64,000 nucleotides of DNA from NCBI GenBank assembly GCA_029783825.1, contig JAREIK010002644.1, forward strand, positions 62,453 through 126,452, written 5' to 3'. Below, piece by piece: positions 23,500 to 35,555 of this stretch (the stretch's first letter is position 1; the number at the start of each line of letters is the position of its first letter). Below the pieces are notes generated by a model. The model had not been told where the DNA came from. It saw only the letters and a list, made by a program, of their open reading frames with translations, and did no database searches. The position numbers were made by a program, and so were the translations under genes. This DNA is from Sapria himalayana. Lineage: Eukaryota > Streptophyta > Magnoliopsida > Malpighiales > Rafflesiaceae.

Positions 23500-25029
23500 T
23501 GGAATGGACTCTAGCTGATGTCAAGGCTATTAGACCATCTTTGTTCATACATCAAATTTTCTAGAGGACCACCACAAGCCATCAGTTGAAGCTCGAAGTG
23601 ATTAAATTCAATAATGAAGAGGTGGCGAGGAAAGAGGTGCTTAAATGGTTGGATGCTTGAATTATTTACCCTTTCTCTCATAGCTTGTGGGTGAGCCATG
23701 CATAGGTTGTACCAAAAAATAGATTGATGATAGTAATAAAAAATGAAAGAGATGAATTAATTCTCTATAGAATAAAAGCATATAGAAGGATATGGATCTA
23801 CTTTCAAAAGTTGAACAAACATTACCCTTAAACAACATTTTCTGCTATCATTCATTGATCAAATATTGAATAGGCTATCAAGTTATGAATATTATTGTTT
23901 ACTTAATGGATACTCTAACTATAATCAAATTTATACTATCTTTGAAGATCAAAGTAAAACTACATCCACTTGTCCTTTTGGCATGTTTGTCTTTCATAAG
24001 ATATCATTTGGGTTATACAAAATACACTACACCTTTCAGAGGTGCATGATGGTAATATTTTTGGATATGGTTGAAAAAACAATACATGTAATTATAAATG
24101 AATTTTTGGTAGTGAAGGTTTTTTATTGCCTTGACAACCTAAAAGCATTGTTACAAAGATGTCAAGAAACAAAAATGATACCCAATTGAAAAAAAAAATA
24201 TCATTTCATGGTGGGGAATGAGATTGTTATAGGTCAAAGGATTTTAGCTAAATGGATTGAGGTGGATAAATAAAAGATGAATTATTGAACAACTAATAGC
24301 TCTCACATATATCAAGGGATATTTAGATTTTTGGTCACATTGGGTTTATGAGCAATTAATTAAAGATTTTTTCAAAATATCTAAACATCTCTTGACTATA
24401 CTCAAGCATGGAGTGCCATTTGTATTTGATGAGAAATAATGGAAGATTTCGATTCTTTGAAGAAATATACTTATCTTGGATACAATAGTAATCACTCTAG
24501 ATTAGGATCTTCCTTTCGAATTAATGTGAGATGTGAGGGACTATGTCATGGGGGTGATTCTCAGGTAAAAGAATGACAAAATATTAAATGTCTTATAATA
24601 AGTGAATAAAACTCTCATTGAAGGTCAATACTAAAAAAAACTACTTTCAATTATTTTTTCCATTGATAAGTGTTGGCCTTAATTGATTGGAAACAAAGTA
24701 ACTATACATTCTAACCATTCTGCAATTAAATATATCATGGATTAAAAATATGCTAAATTTTAGACTCGTTCAATGGATCATTCTTTAGAAATTTGATGTT
24801 GAAATTAAAGATATAAGATTCATGGAAAACCTTGTAGTTGGTAATCATTGATGACTAGAGATGTCTAGTAGTGAAATCGAAATCTATGATAATTAAGTTC
24901 ATGAATGAGTAGTTTTTATCATTACCCAAGTTGATTCAATGAAATCGAAATAAGTGCACTTGTATTCAAATATTACAACTTTATTTCCCTTCTTCAAATA
25001 TTTTGGGTAGTTCACTCAATCACAATTCC
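23500..25029 (+). pseudogene. Ty3/gypsy (Athila-like) polyprotein relic: reverse transcriptase and RNase H
   Basis: The reading order is that of an Athila-type pol. WTLADVKAIRPSLF sits near 23503, then KPSVEAR and a worn KEVLKWLDA region. An open stretch at 23866-24189 carries YCLLNGYSNYNQI, TTSTCPFGMF, ISFGLY and FQRCMMVIFLDMVEK, typical of gypsy reverse transcriptase (fingers and palm). The Tyr-x-Asp-Asp catalytic site is altered: INEF stands in the usual DDF position. Further 3' are YHFMVGNEIVIG, the FVFDE region (about 24420), WVLLLQEFDLEI-like remains (about 24780) and ENLVVGNH, the RNase H end (about 24825-24850). Stops and frameshifts are frequent. No LTRs were found. It lies inside the inverted-end structure. 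Confidence 0.85.
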
Positions 25030-25688
25030 TCCTTTAATAAAGTTATATATATAGTATAATACTATATAGTTATATATTGAAAACTACACACACACACACA
25101 CACCTAAATTATATATAATTTAACTGCATATAAAGTTAAACTAAATTATATGCAGTTTGTATATCATTATATATATATATATATATATGTTTTATATGGT
25201 TTAACAATCATACATAACTATACAGTATTTTAAATTTATAATTTGCAAGTATAGTTTTTAACTATATATTTATATATTTATAGCTATATAGTATTGATAT
25301 ATATATAATAATAAATATAATATTCCAAATATAAATACATAATTTATGCGATATATATTACTATATTTATTTAATGCTGACGAATATAGTATTATAGTTC
25401 ATAAACAACATTTTATGAAAAATGTGTTCATGTTTTTTTTTCAGTTTTTTTATAATAAGTACAAATTCAATAAAATGAAAAAATTATCATACAATTAAAG
25501 TATTTTATAAAATGGAGTGTTTGCATAAATTGTTTTAGATGGGGGACCAAAACATTATAATTTTGTTTTGGATCCCCTTTACATAATTTTTCTTTATTAT
25601 TTTTAGTTTTGTAGATTATTTTAAAATATATTTTGGTTGTGTAAAAATAAATATTTTAACATGGGCATATGGGAATAAATTTTACCCT
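25030..25688 (-). repeat. Right arm of the inverted-end structure (20107-25688)
   Basis: Reverse-complement partner of 20107-20760: GGGGGACCAAAACATTATA, TTTTGTTTTGGATCCCC and TTTTTAGTTTTG words pair with the left arm, and the outer end TTTACCCTT mirrors AAAGGTAAA. It includes (CA)n near 25086-25104 and (TA)n near 25168-25190. Its outer end lies six bases from the copia LTR, so the two elements abut. Confidence 0.6.
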
Positions 25689-25694
25689 TTAATA

Positions 25695-25822
25695 TGAAGA
25701 AAGCAAGCAGAGAATGAAGAAATCAATTGAAGTTTATGTATAAGTTGTTATATTTTGAATATACAAGAGAAGAGCTTTAAAAAAAGCTCCATATAAGACT
25801 TTTATAAGCATTCAAACAAACA
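25695..25822 (-). mobile_element. Copia 3' LTR (short)
   Basis: On the reverse strand it starts TGTTTGTTTGAATGC just after a long G tract and ends in CTTTCTTCA, giving TG...CA ends about 128 bp apart. It follows the RNase H end of the polyprotein relic at the distance expected of a 3' LTR. No 5' LTR copy was found near 28.6 kb. Confidence 0.5.
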
Positions 25823-25825
25823 CCA

Positions 25826-25850
25826 CCCCTCCCCCCCCCCCCCCCCCCCC
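25826..25850 (-). promoter_or_regulatory. Polypurine tract of the copia element
   Basis: On the reverse strand a run of 20 G followed by AGGGG lies between the end of pol and the LTR, where copia elements have the purine tract that primes plus-strand synthesis. The pure G run is unusually long and may have expanded since insertion. Confidence 0.6.
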
Positions 25851-28230
25851 AACTCATGGTGGTTAGAAAGCATCTTGAGTTTGGAAGCTAAAGCTCGAAA
25901 GGGTCATGGAGGAAGAGATTTAGGGAAGATATCAACTTGCTGATTTTGAGAAGATACATACTGAAGTGTGAGTATGCCTAGCAAATATTGACGAACGAAT
26001 TAATAGTCAATTTAAATATGCTTAGCATATTCATGGAATACATCATTATGAGTAATTTGAATAGCTCTTCTAATATCACAATAAATTTGAGTTACATTTG
26101 AACAATCAACCCTGAGATGTTGTGGTAACCAACATAACCAAACGAGTTTAGATGTAGTATCTATTAGTGCTATGTGTTCAGCTTCAATGATGGAATGAGA
26201 AACAACTATTTGTTTCTTGCTTCTCCACGAGATAAAAGACTCACCTAGAAGAAAGCAATATATTTTAGTAGATCAAGGATTAGTCGAATCACCTGCCAAA
26301 CTTGCAACAAAATATGCCCAAAGGGTTAATAAATAATGAGAAGAAAAATGAAGAACATCAAATATGGTTCCTTTCATATACCGAATAATTCTTAGAACAG
26401 CAACATAATGATGATATCTTGAGGCAGACATACATTAATTGACGAGATGTACCACATAGAAAATATCAGGGCAAGTAATAGTGAGATATATTAGACTCCC
26501 AATATTGTCCATAGAGAGTAGCATCATATTGAGCTTCGCCTTCATGAGAGTTGAGGAGACAAGTATACTCAATGGGTATGTTGAAAATCTTGTTATTATT
26601 AATATAAACACGAGAAATCAGATTAGAAGTATATTTTCCCATAGAAAGATAATAATCATTTACAAAGGAAAAAACTTATATACCAAGAAGAATTTTGAGA
26701 GGATCAAAATCTTTCATTTCAAATTGATGATTCAGAAACTATTTTAATTCCCGAATACCATGGTTATCATCACATGTAATAAATATATCATCGACATACA
26801 AAAGTATAATTGTAATACCATAATTATATCATCTCAGAAAAAGAGGTGTACCAAAAGAATTGCCAGAAAAACCATGCTTGGAGATAGTAGAGTTGATCTT
26901 TGCGAACCATGCTCGAGAAGTCTATTTTAGACCATAAAGTATCATCCATGGTTAAAATACTCCATGAGGGAGCCCAAAAGGATGAAAATAACTAGGGGGG
27001 AGCTTCATATAGAATTCCTTCGAAAGTTCACCATTGAGGAAAGTATTTTGAATATATATCCGTAAGAGTAGCCATTTGTGAGCAGCATAAAAGGTAATAA
27101 GAGTCCTGATAGAATAAATATGAGCAACTAGAAAAAAGGTTTCCTCATTATCAATCTCATACTCTTGAGTAAAATCCCCTAGCAATGAGGTGAGTCTTGT
27201 AGCGATCCATTCTGCAATCTGACCGAGTCTTGAACGGATAAATTAATTTACAACCGATAACAAATTTTTCAGAGGGAAGATCAACTAGAGTCCATGTTCT
27301 AGTCTTATGTAATGTATCTAACTTGTCATTTATAGCTTGGTTCCATAGTGGGTTAGAGGATGTCTCACAAAAATTTTTAGGTTCCTGAAGTGAGGCAAGG
27401 ATAGAAAATAAATGGAAGTTCTGAAGATGAGGAGGAAGTGTAGTTACCCGATGAGAATGATTATGTGAATGAGAGTTAGAAGGACCGACATGATCCATTA
27501 TGGAGCAGTCTCAGTGGATATGTCGATGATCAGTGCTAGAGGTGCATCAGCTACATGCGAAGGTTCAATTATAATAGAATATAAAGACTCTTGAGAAAAA
27601 AGATCAGAGATTGGATTGATGAAAGAAATAGAGAAAGCATGAACTTGGGGTAGTTTGTAAAACATTTGGTATTCCCAAAAGACCAACTGCTGAGAAACAG
27701 GAAGATGTTTTTTATTGGGACCATAACACTTATAACCTTTTTGATGAAATCCAAATCCAAGAAAACATCACAAGAGAGAATACAACCGAAGTTTGTTTCT
27801 TTCATGTTCTTGAAGAAGAACAAAACAGGTATATCCAAAGACTCTAAATAAGTCATAAGAGGGGGATGAACTAAACAACATATCATATAAAGTTTAATTC
27901 TGTATAGTGAGAGAAAGATATTAATTTATGGTGTATACAGAAGTAAGAAAAGCTTCCCCCCCCCTTCCCCCAAATTGAGAAGGTGTAGATGTACCAATTG
28001 TAGCTGCACGAACAATATGAAAAATATAATGAAGTTTGTTTACATCCCTATTATTTTATTGAAAAGTGCAACCACAAGAAGAGTGAGGAATACTACCAAA
28101 TTGATGAAGAATATAAGTAGGTTCATTGGCCTTATATTCTTGGAAATGGGTGAGGAGGAATAGAAAACAAAGATGTACCTATGCCCAATACTGTGACTTT
28201 AGAAATACAAAAAGAATTAGTCCATTAGAA
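25851..28230 (-). pseudogene. Ty1/copia polyprotein relic: integrase, reverse transcriptase, RNase H
   Basis: Read from 28230 downwards: an integrase core end (PHSSCGCTF near 28070, TIGTSTPSQFGG near 27985); a conserved C-terminal integrase stretch (RVFGYTCFVLLQ near 27820, CFLGF and QKGYKCYGPN, then LVFWEYQMFYKLPQVHAF near 27660); the linker (PLWNQAINDKLDTLHKTRTWTLVDLPS, about 27350-27260, read in parts); and reverse transcriptase (FTQEYEIDNEETFFLVA and NTFLNGELSKEFYMKLPP, 27185-26990; LYVDDIFIT-type site near 26800). RNase H follows (SWRSKKQIVVSHSIIEAEH near 26220-26160, then HNDVFHEYAKHI and the SSQNQQVDIFPKSL end). Many stops and frameshifts are present. Gag and protease were not recognised. 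Confidence 0.85.
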
Positions 28231-29445
28231 ACTAAAAGAGAAATCCATGACAATGCATAGTACGATGACATTTGAGTTAGAAAAAGGCAAGGGCAAGGAA
28301 AAGGTAGATGATAAAGTTATAGTTATACTTCTATACATAATTCCGTGACTTTGGAACAATAATAAAGAAAAAGAAAAAACAAGCTCAAAGGCAAAGACAT
28401 GATGATACTCAGTGCCATGAATTTGGAGATCCATAATAAAAATGGGCATTTGTGCTATAAGAATAAATTGCAAAATTTACTAAAGTTGCGACATTAAATG
28501 CAGAGAAAACCTCTGAGATGATTGTAGATGAAAAATGATTGAATGAATAGGTCAAAGAGAAGGAACTGAAATAATATACTAAAAAAATCATAAGGATATT
28601 AGAGATCATCGATGAAGTTAAAGTAGTTTTGATGGTATAGATATGGATATTAAAGATAATGTTTCCCAGGAGATAACCTAAGCCTCAAACGTATACTCCT
28701 AAAGCTGAATCCCTATTTTGAATGTAAATATATCTACCCATGGCTTCTCTACTATTTATAGAGTATGTGACACATAGACCCATTCATACTAATTTTTGGT
28801 GATGATACATATTTATATTTATTCTTCTGAGGAATAATTTATTATTTTGGGATGAGTAATTAATTTAATATGTGATTTGTATTGTATTTAATTCATTGAA
28901 CATTCTCGAGTATTTTGTGGTTGGGAATGATATGTATATGTAGAAATGTAGTTAATGTGTTCATTAGTAATTTTTAATATTTTATAGATGTTTGATGAAT
29001 AATTATGAAATAAATGAGTTTTTTTGAGGTGTTTAGCAAATGAGATATCTCTAAAAGTCTTTCATGGTCTTGCCATCAAATCTTAACCAAAATTCTATTT
29101 AAATATATCATACCCATTTAGCTCGAAAAATTTTTATGGCTACAATGTTAATTCTCTATCATAGCAACCAAGTACCCAACAAGTACTTAAAGTCATGGTG
29201 GCTAATTTCATATGATTGAGATTTTATCTTTATATGGCTCTGTAGCATAAAATTAGAGGTGTGACCTTTTTATATAGCCATAACTTTTAGGTCCATAAAT
29301 ATAATAAAGAATATTATTTGAGCATGATCATTACGAAGACCACACCTATTATTCTCAAAGGAAGACATAGCCACGATTTTTAATGTGTAGGCCAAGTATA
29401 AATACCATGACATTCTAACACCGCAATATTATGTCACTATGAGAG
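28231..29445. other. AT-rich DNA between the copia relic and the inverted repeat
   Basis: Reverse-strand frames at 28225-28473 and 28409-28609 sit where the 5' part of the copia element would be, but I see no gag zinc knuckle or protease DSG motif. The rest holds no gene. Confidence 0.4.
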
Positions 29446-31377
29446 AAGTGAAGGCCAACACCATGACTTCCACATAGTGCCATGACTATATAGCAAGATG
29501 AGAAGTCATGTCTAACTCACAGCCACACAACAATATCATCACCATTGCAAGGTATCATGAATTTGTGTTAAAAAATAATAATGCCCAAGTCATTTTCATT
29601 ACAAGTCATGTGACATTGTGTCACAAAAAAACCAAGATTCTAAATAGAGTCAAGTCCATATTCTAGAGTTGCGAACTCAAGTTAAAGAGATGAAGGCCAT
29701 AGTGGTATCATTCATCTAAGTCGTGAAATCCTACCCTCATTCTTACAAATCCACCTTAATATAAAAAAAAGTTAAAGAATTTTCCAAAAAATTCTCATTT
29801 ATTCTTATTCTCCCTCGTGAAAAAAATAAAATCATAGCAACTACAAATCCTAAGGTGAATTTTGCACTTCTTAGGGGTTCTTAAACAAGTAAGAAACATA
29901 TAAAATATGTTAGTCCTTGGAGTTGGTCATGTCTCTTTAAACCCACATTCTATATAAATTAATTTAGAAATTTTAATGAAATTAACAAGGTCTATGATTT
30001 ATATGATTTGAATGATATGATATACAACTACAACAAAACAGCAAATTAATGATGCTTTATATCTTGACGCTTTTAGAAAACGTCATTATACGATGGGTAA
30101 TTAGACATTTGATGACACTTTTCTAAAAGCGACATTATTTATAAAATTTATTATGTTTTTATGACGCTTTCTAGAAGCGTCATTGTTGCTACAACAAAAC
30201 TTAGATTAATATTTTTTCTAGAAGTTATTTAATATAATTATGTGAAAAATTTAATATTATTTTTAACTTAATTATATAGATTAATCTATCGCTAGAAAGA
30301 GTTGCGCTTCTTCTTTATCACGTTCGGCCATTTCCAACAGCTAGGGTTCAAGCTCGCGTCTTCGAAATCATTGGCCATTTTTGCAGCATCCTGTAAGTTT
30401 CTCCATTATGCTTATACTTGTATCAGCTCTTCCCTTTCGTGAACCTAATTAATTAATGTGAACGTGTTTCGAGTGATTTAGCATATACCGCATGTATTAT
30501 AAATGCAGTATTATATGCTCTATTTGTCGGGAGCACTCGGTGAGAATAGCGGAAGAGTGGGCTGAACTGAACTGAGTGATCCTTGTTTAAAATTCCTAAT
30601 GTTTGCCACCGTGATTCTTTTGTTCAAACCCGAAGCCAACTTCTCCTTATAAATGCAGATGCTTTGCCAATCTATCACCTTCACCATTCTCATGTTAAGT
30701 GCTACTAACAAGTGCAATAAATGCGTGTGTATGTGTATGTATATTAGAATTAGATCGAATCACAAATTGATGCAACCCACATATTTATTAATGCACAATA
30801 ACTCTGAGCCACATGTTATCTTGCATCTATTAAATGATTTTTTTGATTCTCGCCAAGGTACTTTTTTATCCGATCCATATTTTTTTTTATATTCAATATT
30901 TTTCATTTTAAATGTCTACATTGAAGAGGGGAAGAATAGTTTGATTTATTTTGATGAATTGAAGAGCAATAAAATATTAATTATTTAGTTTTGTTGCAAT
31001 TTTTTTTCTAAATTTTAGGAGTTATGATTTTTTTATTCAATATGTTAATATTAATTTTTATATAGCAACTGTTCAACAAAAATATAAGTAGATAAGGTTC
31101 ATTCATTGAGAACACCAATGTCACAATGATAACTTCAAAATAAAAACAATATCCTGCATTAGCATATGTGACACAAAATGACATCCATGTAATAATTCAT
31201 TCATAAATTTATTCTTGTTTTTAAAATAAATTAAATGTAGTGAACCATTGAGATCAATCATAAATAAATTTATTATTTTTTCATTTGTACTTATTTAAAA
31301 TTATCTTTTTTTATTAATGTTTTACCACACTTTATCATTCTATTAAAATTATGAATATCTTTTGTAAATCTATAAAT
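29446..31377 (-). repeat. 1.93 kb inverted repeat, right copy
   Basis: Reverse complement of 4355-6283 at about 98 per cent identity where I compared closely. The open frame matching that at 5008-5205 is at 30517-30720 on the reverse strand and differs by one residue. On the forward strand the gene-like leader (CTAGGGTTCAAGCTCGCG near 30340) ends in CATCCTGTAAGTTT (about 30390), a plausible donor site, and a later ATAAATGCAG (about 30649-30658) looks like an acceptor. I do not recognise an encoded product. The outer flank beyond 31377 and the inner flank before 29446 do not match those of the left copy. Confidence 0.85.
30026..30202 (+). mobile_element. CACTA-type miniature element in the right inverted-repeat copy
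   Basis: It begins CAACTACAACAAAACAGC and carries paired GACGCTTT and AAGCGTC words, then CTACAACAAAAC. It is the counterpart of 5531-5705, so it was already present before the 1.93 kb block was copied. Confidence 0.4.
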
Positions 31378-31560
31378 ATGCGTTTACTTGTCTCTAACAT
31401 TTATATATTTTAATATGAATTTTTGTTCTTACAATGAAACACATATTAATCCAAATAGAAATATGATTTTGATTTTTGAATCATATGCATTGGTGGGGTG
31501 TTATGCGGGCTGCTGAAACTTTTCGTTGTTATTCACTTATATCTAACACCGTGACTATTG
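31378..31560. other. AT-rich spacer
   Basis: Short stretch without recognisable content between the inverted repeat and the gypsy fragment. Confidence 0.4.
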
Positions 31561-32060
31561 ATTTCGTATATTTTGAATCGTGTGCAACTATTTGGATGGT
31601 GGCCGATCAACTTTGGTAGGGATAATATTTTCCATCTTGTAAGTGAGCGCAAAAGGAGAGATTCTAGTTGACTTATAGATAGTGGAACAGTAAACCCAAA
31701 GCACCTCAGGAAGCTCTTCCACCCATTTACATTTAGCAGAGTCTAGTTGTTTTTTCAAGGTAATCAACATGGTTTTGTCGGAGGCCTCAACTTGGCTATT
31801 GCTTTGCAGATAACAAGGGGTAAAGTATAAGTTTTTATTTTCAATTCATGGCAGAAGTCTTGGTAGACTTGGCTTTCAAATTTTCGCCCATTATTAGATA
31901 TAAATGATGTTGGGATGTCCGAGTAACTAGAGTCCCAGATAAATCGAGTAACCTTTCTATCTTTGATTGATGAAAAAGTGTCAGCTCTATCTATTTACTA
32001 AAATAAACAGTGGCGACCAATAATAGTTTATATCTTGGATCATTCATCTCTTTTCGAAGT
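31561..32060 (-). pseudogene. Ty3/gypsy integrase relic
   Basis: On the reverse strand KEMNDPRYKLLLVATVYFSK near 32050-31990 matches the gypsy integrase core around its first Asp (here changed within VATVYF, usually VATDYF). KFESQVYQDFCHELKIK (about 31890-31840) follows, and then LKKQLDSAKCKWVEELPEVL and SPFALTYKME (about 31755-31620), the typical end of the core. Stops break the frame between these. No other domain of the element is nearby, so it is an isolated piece. It is the opposite strand from the Athila-like relic at 23.5-25 kb and need not be the same element. Confidence 0.8.
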
Positions 32061-32819
32061 CTTTAAATACACTGCACCGCTATTTAAGCTCAATCACACC
32101 ATCTTCGCAAACAAGTATCACAACAAGTGCTGCATTTGTTGGAAATGTTTTCCTTCGCCGGAGAATACCAATCCTCGGTGTCGAGACCATTTGTTAGTTT
32201 GGCACCAATCATTTCTGGGATTCCGTCTAGAAAAAATTAGTGATTTGAAAATTCTTATTTCTATCTCTGATTCAATGCAAACTTCTTCTCCAATTTATTT
32301 TATAGTCATTCTCTATAGTCATGCTATTTCTATCTTTTACAGTTATTTCTATCTTTTAAAATTCTGATTTGAAAAATGAGGCTATATTTCATATAAATGT
32401 GTGTTCTATAGTCATGCTATTTCAAAATCAGTGAGCCTAATGACCTAGAGACATTAAATGTCATATCTATAAAATGACTTTTATCATATTTTACTTTAAT
32501 TTAAAGTATAATTAAATGATATTTTTTTGTTTAAATATTTTTTTCTATGAATCTAACTTACTTTGAGAAATAATTCCTCAATTTTAAATATGATTTTAAT
32601 AATTTTGCGTGTGTTAACAAATTCAATAATATTTCAAAAAATAATGCTCATCTTTTCTATCTTATATCTGACATGCATTTAAATATTTTTTTAAATATTT
32701 AATTTTTTTATTTTCTTTTAACAGATAAAATAGAGGTTGCTTAACGGCTAACACTAGAATGTTGATGAGTTCTTCCATTTGAAGTGTGATATCCATTGGA
32801 ATTAATATTTTCTTTAAAA
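32061..32819. other. AT-rich spacer upstream of the CACTA transposase
   Basis: The 110-residue forward frame at 32035-32367 overlaps the gypsy relic antisense and has no domain. The rest shows only AT-rich sequence. Confidence 0.4.
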
Positions 32820-34230
32820 ATGGATGATTCATGGATCTCAAAGGATAGAAGATCGAAGAAATATGAAGATGGAGTTGAATGCTTTGTTGCATTTACAATA
32901 CAAAATTCTGCAAATAAAACCTCCATATATGTCCATCCTTACAATGTGGGAATATGATTTTCAATACTTCTCAAATTATTTGAGATCATTTTTTTTTCTT
33001 TGGAATTGAGCAGAGTTACCATACATGGTATTGGCATGGAGAGGCAGCTCCAACTGGCTCACCTTCCATAAGAGCGGAAATTTATGATAGACTTCAATTT
33101 GATGATCAACGTAGTACAATAGAAATGCTTCAAGCTACACATGAGGATTGTCAATATGATCATCAATTGTTTGCAAAATTACTACAAGATGCAGAAAAAC
33201 CATTATATCCTGGTTGCATAAACTTTATAAGAATGTCAGATTTGATCAAATTATACAACTTGAAAGCACGTTTTGGGTGGTCGGATAATAGCTTTTCATA
33301 GCTTTTACAAATTCTTGGAGAAATGTTGCCTTTAAACAATGAGTTTCCGTTGTCGATGTATGAAGCAAAAAAGACATTAAATTCTTTGGGAATGGAATAT
33401 GAGAAAATCCATGCGTGCCCAAATGATTGTGTTCTTTATCGGAAGGAGTTTAAAGATGCATCGTTATGTCCTACCTGTGGAACTTCAAGGTGGAAGACAG
33501 ATAACTCTAGAACTAAGAGGAGAAAAGGAGTTCCTACGAAAGTATTGTGGTATTTTCCTCCAATTCCAATATTTAGAAGAATGTTTCAATCATCAAAAAT
33601 TGCAAAAGAGCTCATATGGTATTTCGAAGAAAGAAATTTTGATGCGAAAATGCGTCATCCATCAGATTCACCATCATGGAAGCAAGTTGATCGCAGATGG
33701 CCTGAGTTTTCAAAAGAACCTAGAAACATGAGACTTGCAATTTCTGCAGATGGCATAAATCCTCACAGTTCATTTAATACAAATATAGTTGTTGGTTCAT
33801 TCTCATGATAATTTACAACCTTCATCCATGGTTGTGCATGAAAAGAAAATTTATGATGTTATCTTTATTAATTTCAGGTCCACGCCAACCTGGTAATGAC
33901 ATTGATGTCTATTTAGCACCGCTAATAGAAGATCTTAAAACATTGTGGGAGGTCGGAGTTCAAGTTTATGATGCACATAAACAAGACATCTTTACTTTAA
34001 GAGCCATTTTTTTATGGACAATAAATGATTTTCCTGCATATGGAAATATGTCGGGATGCAAAGTTAAAGGATATTATGGTTGTCCAATATGTGGAGAAGA
34101 AACATATTCTTGTAGCTTAAAGCATAGAAAAAAGAACTCATATATTGGACATAGACGATTTCTTCCAAGAAATCATCCTTATAGGAAACAAAAGAAAGCA
34201 TTTGATGATGATACTTAATCTGAAGTTGAT
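32820..34230 (+). pseudogene. CACTA (En/Spm) TNP2-type transposase, broken and truncated
   Basis: The product would cut and move CACTA transposons. ATG at 32820 opens MDDSWISKDRRSKKYEDGVE, the N-terminal transposase-associated domain, which continues to SYHTWYWHGEAAP (about 33014-33052). The Transposase_21 region follows: DAEKPLYPGC (about 33190), LYNLKARFGWSDNSFS (about 33253-33300), YEAKKTLNSLGMEYEKIHAC, CPTCGTSRWK, GVPTKVLWYFPPIPIFRRMF and LAISADGINPHSSFN, then PWLCMKRKFMML, SGPRQPGNDIDVYLAPLIED and INDFPAYGNMSGCKVKGY. Breaks: a frameshift near 32950-33000 at a T run, TAG at 33298, a frameshift near 33800, and a stop at 34216. The second half of the protein is missing. No CACTAC ends were found nearby. 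Confidence 0.9.
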
Positions 34231-35400
34231 GAGTTTGGTTCTCTCAATATTTGTGGTAAAGTACATAATTATCTTCTTAAATATCAAATATGATGAAATC
34301 AATTAAAAAAAATAAATATACTCACCATGACTAATATGTCTTAGATAATTTCAATAAAGTGCTTCATAGTTCGACCTGCTATTCGGAGCAAGAAATGTTA
34401 GAGTAATTTTGTTCATATTTAATCTTTAGGCAATTGATAGGATATCATATTGATACTTGTTCACAAGTTGTATGATACCTTCTAAAAAATACAATTTTTA
34501 ATAGTACAAAGTATAGTAAAATTTTTAGGATCATTTAATTTTCTTAGAAGTTATTTTTAATAGACCTCTTGATCATATTCACAATCACATATGTCTCTAA
34601 ATTTTTATTATTACTCATTTCTTTCATAAATTTAATTTAGTCTAGCATCGAGCTAGAACTTTGGAAAATAACATGCTCACCTATAAGTTCAGGATTATAT
34701 TGATTAACTTCTCGAAAAATTTATCCAATTTTCCTTTTAAAAATTATTGAGGAAATAGAAGATTCGTCAAGGCTTACCTTTAGTTTTATTATTTAATTAG
34801 TTTTTTATCTCCATAGCTTCGGGTAATCTCCATTTACTATTCTATTTCCCTATTTCTCTTTTTCTCATCTTTGGGTGAAACTTGGGCATGAATTTCTTTT
34901 GGAGTTGCAACCTTGTAAGGTGTCGCGGTATCATTGTACAAGTGTTAATGCTTTTTTACACAAAATAATTATATATGTTTTAAAAGAATTATTTCTTAAT
35001 ATTGATTGATGTTATATATAATGTTCTCCTAAGAGATTCACCTTTAGATTGTAAGTCACATCATTACTAAGAAGGATAATGATAGAAAATCATTTGGATA
35101 TGCACGTGTGTGTCATAACTCATGATGATTAATATACCTAAATCTTAAGATTCAACACAAATGTCTATCTCACACATCATAGTCGAAAAGATTATCACTT
35201 TTTTTCTACTACATGCATGAGTGAGCCTCATAGTTCAACAATCCATAATAAAAATCTCATACAAACCAACAAATAATTGAAACTCTAGTTCAAGTTCTAT
35301 TTAATTACATGTTCATCAATATCCATAAAAAAAAATAAATCAAATATATTCATTCATAAATAATGACATAAGTCATGTCATTTACTTCAATTTTAAAATT
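34231..35400. other. AT-rich DNA downstream of the transposase
   Basis: No gene. The part at 34990-35200 shares CACCTTTAG, CATCAT and GATAATGATAGAAAA words with 3960-4335, suggesting remains of the same dispersed repeat. Confidence 0.4.
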
Positions 35401-35555
35401 GTAAAAGCTCTAACGAGTCTCATGAGTGAAATGTAAATATATTATGTACGTGAACAAAACATGAACAACAACCTAGAGAAGTGCAACCAACCAGGACCGC
35501 CGCCGTCCAAGAGCTTAACTACCATGAGATTTGAAATATCTCAGAGAGAAGAAAT
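35401..35555 (+). repeat. Dispersed repeat edge shared with 56265-56325
   Basis: GCTCTAACGAGTCTCATG and GTGAAATGTAAATATATTA are close to GCTCTAACAAACAAGTTTC and GTGAAATGTAACTATATTA near 56270-56315. This marks the same element border beside related repeat ends. Confidence 0.4.

Noticed and set aside
4355..31377. A single LTR retrotransposon with 1.93 kb LTRs
   Set aside because: The two copies are inverted, not direct, have no TG...CA ends and no primer site beside them. The content between them is a mixture of unrelated elements.
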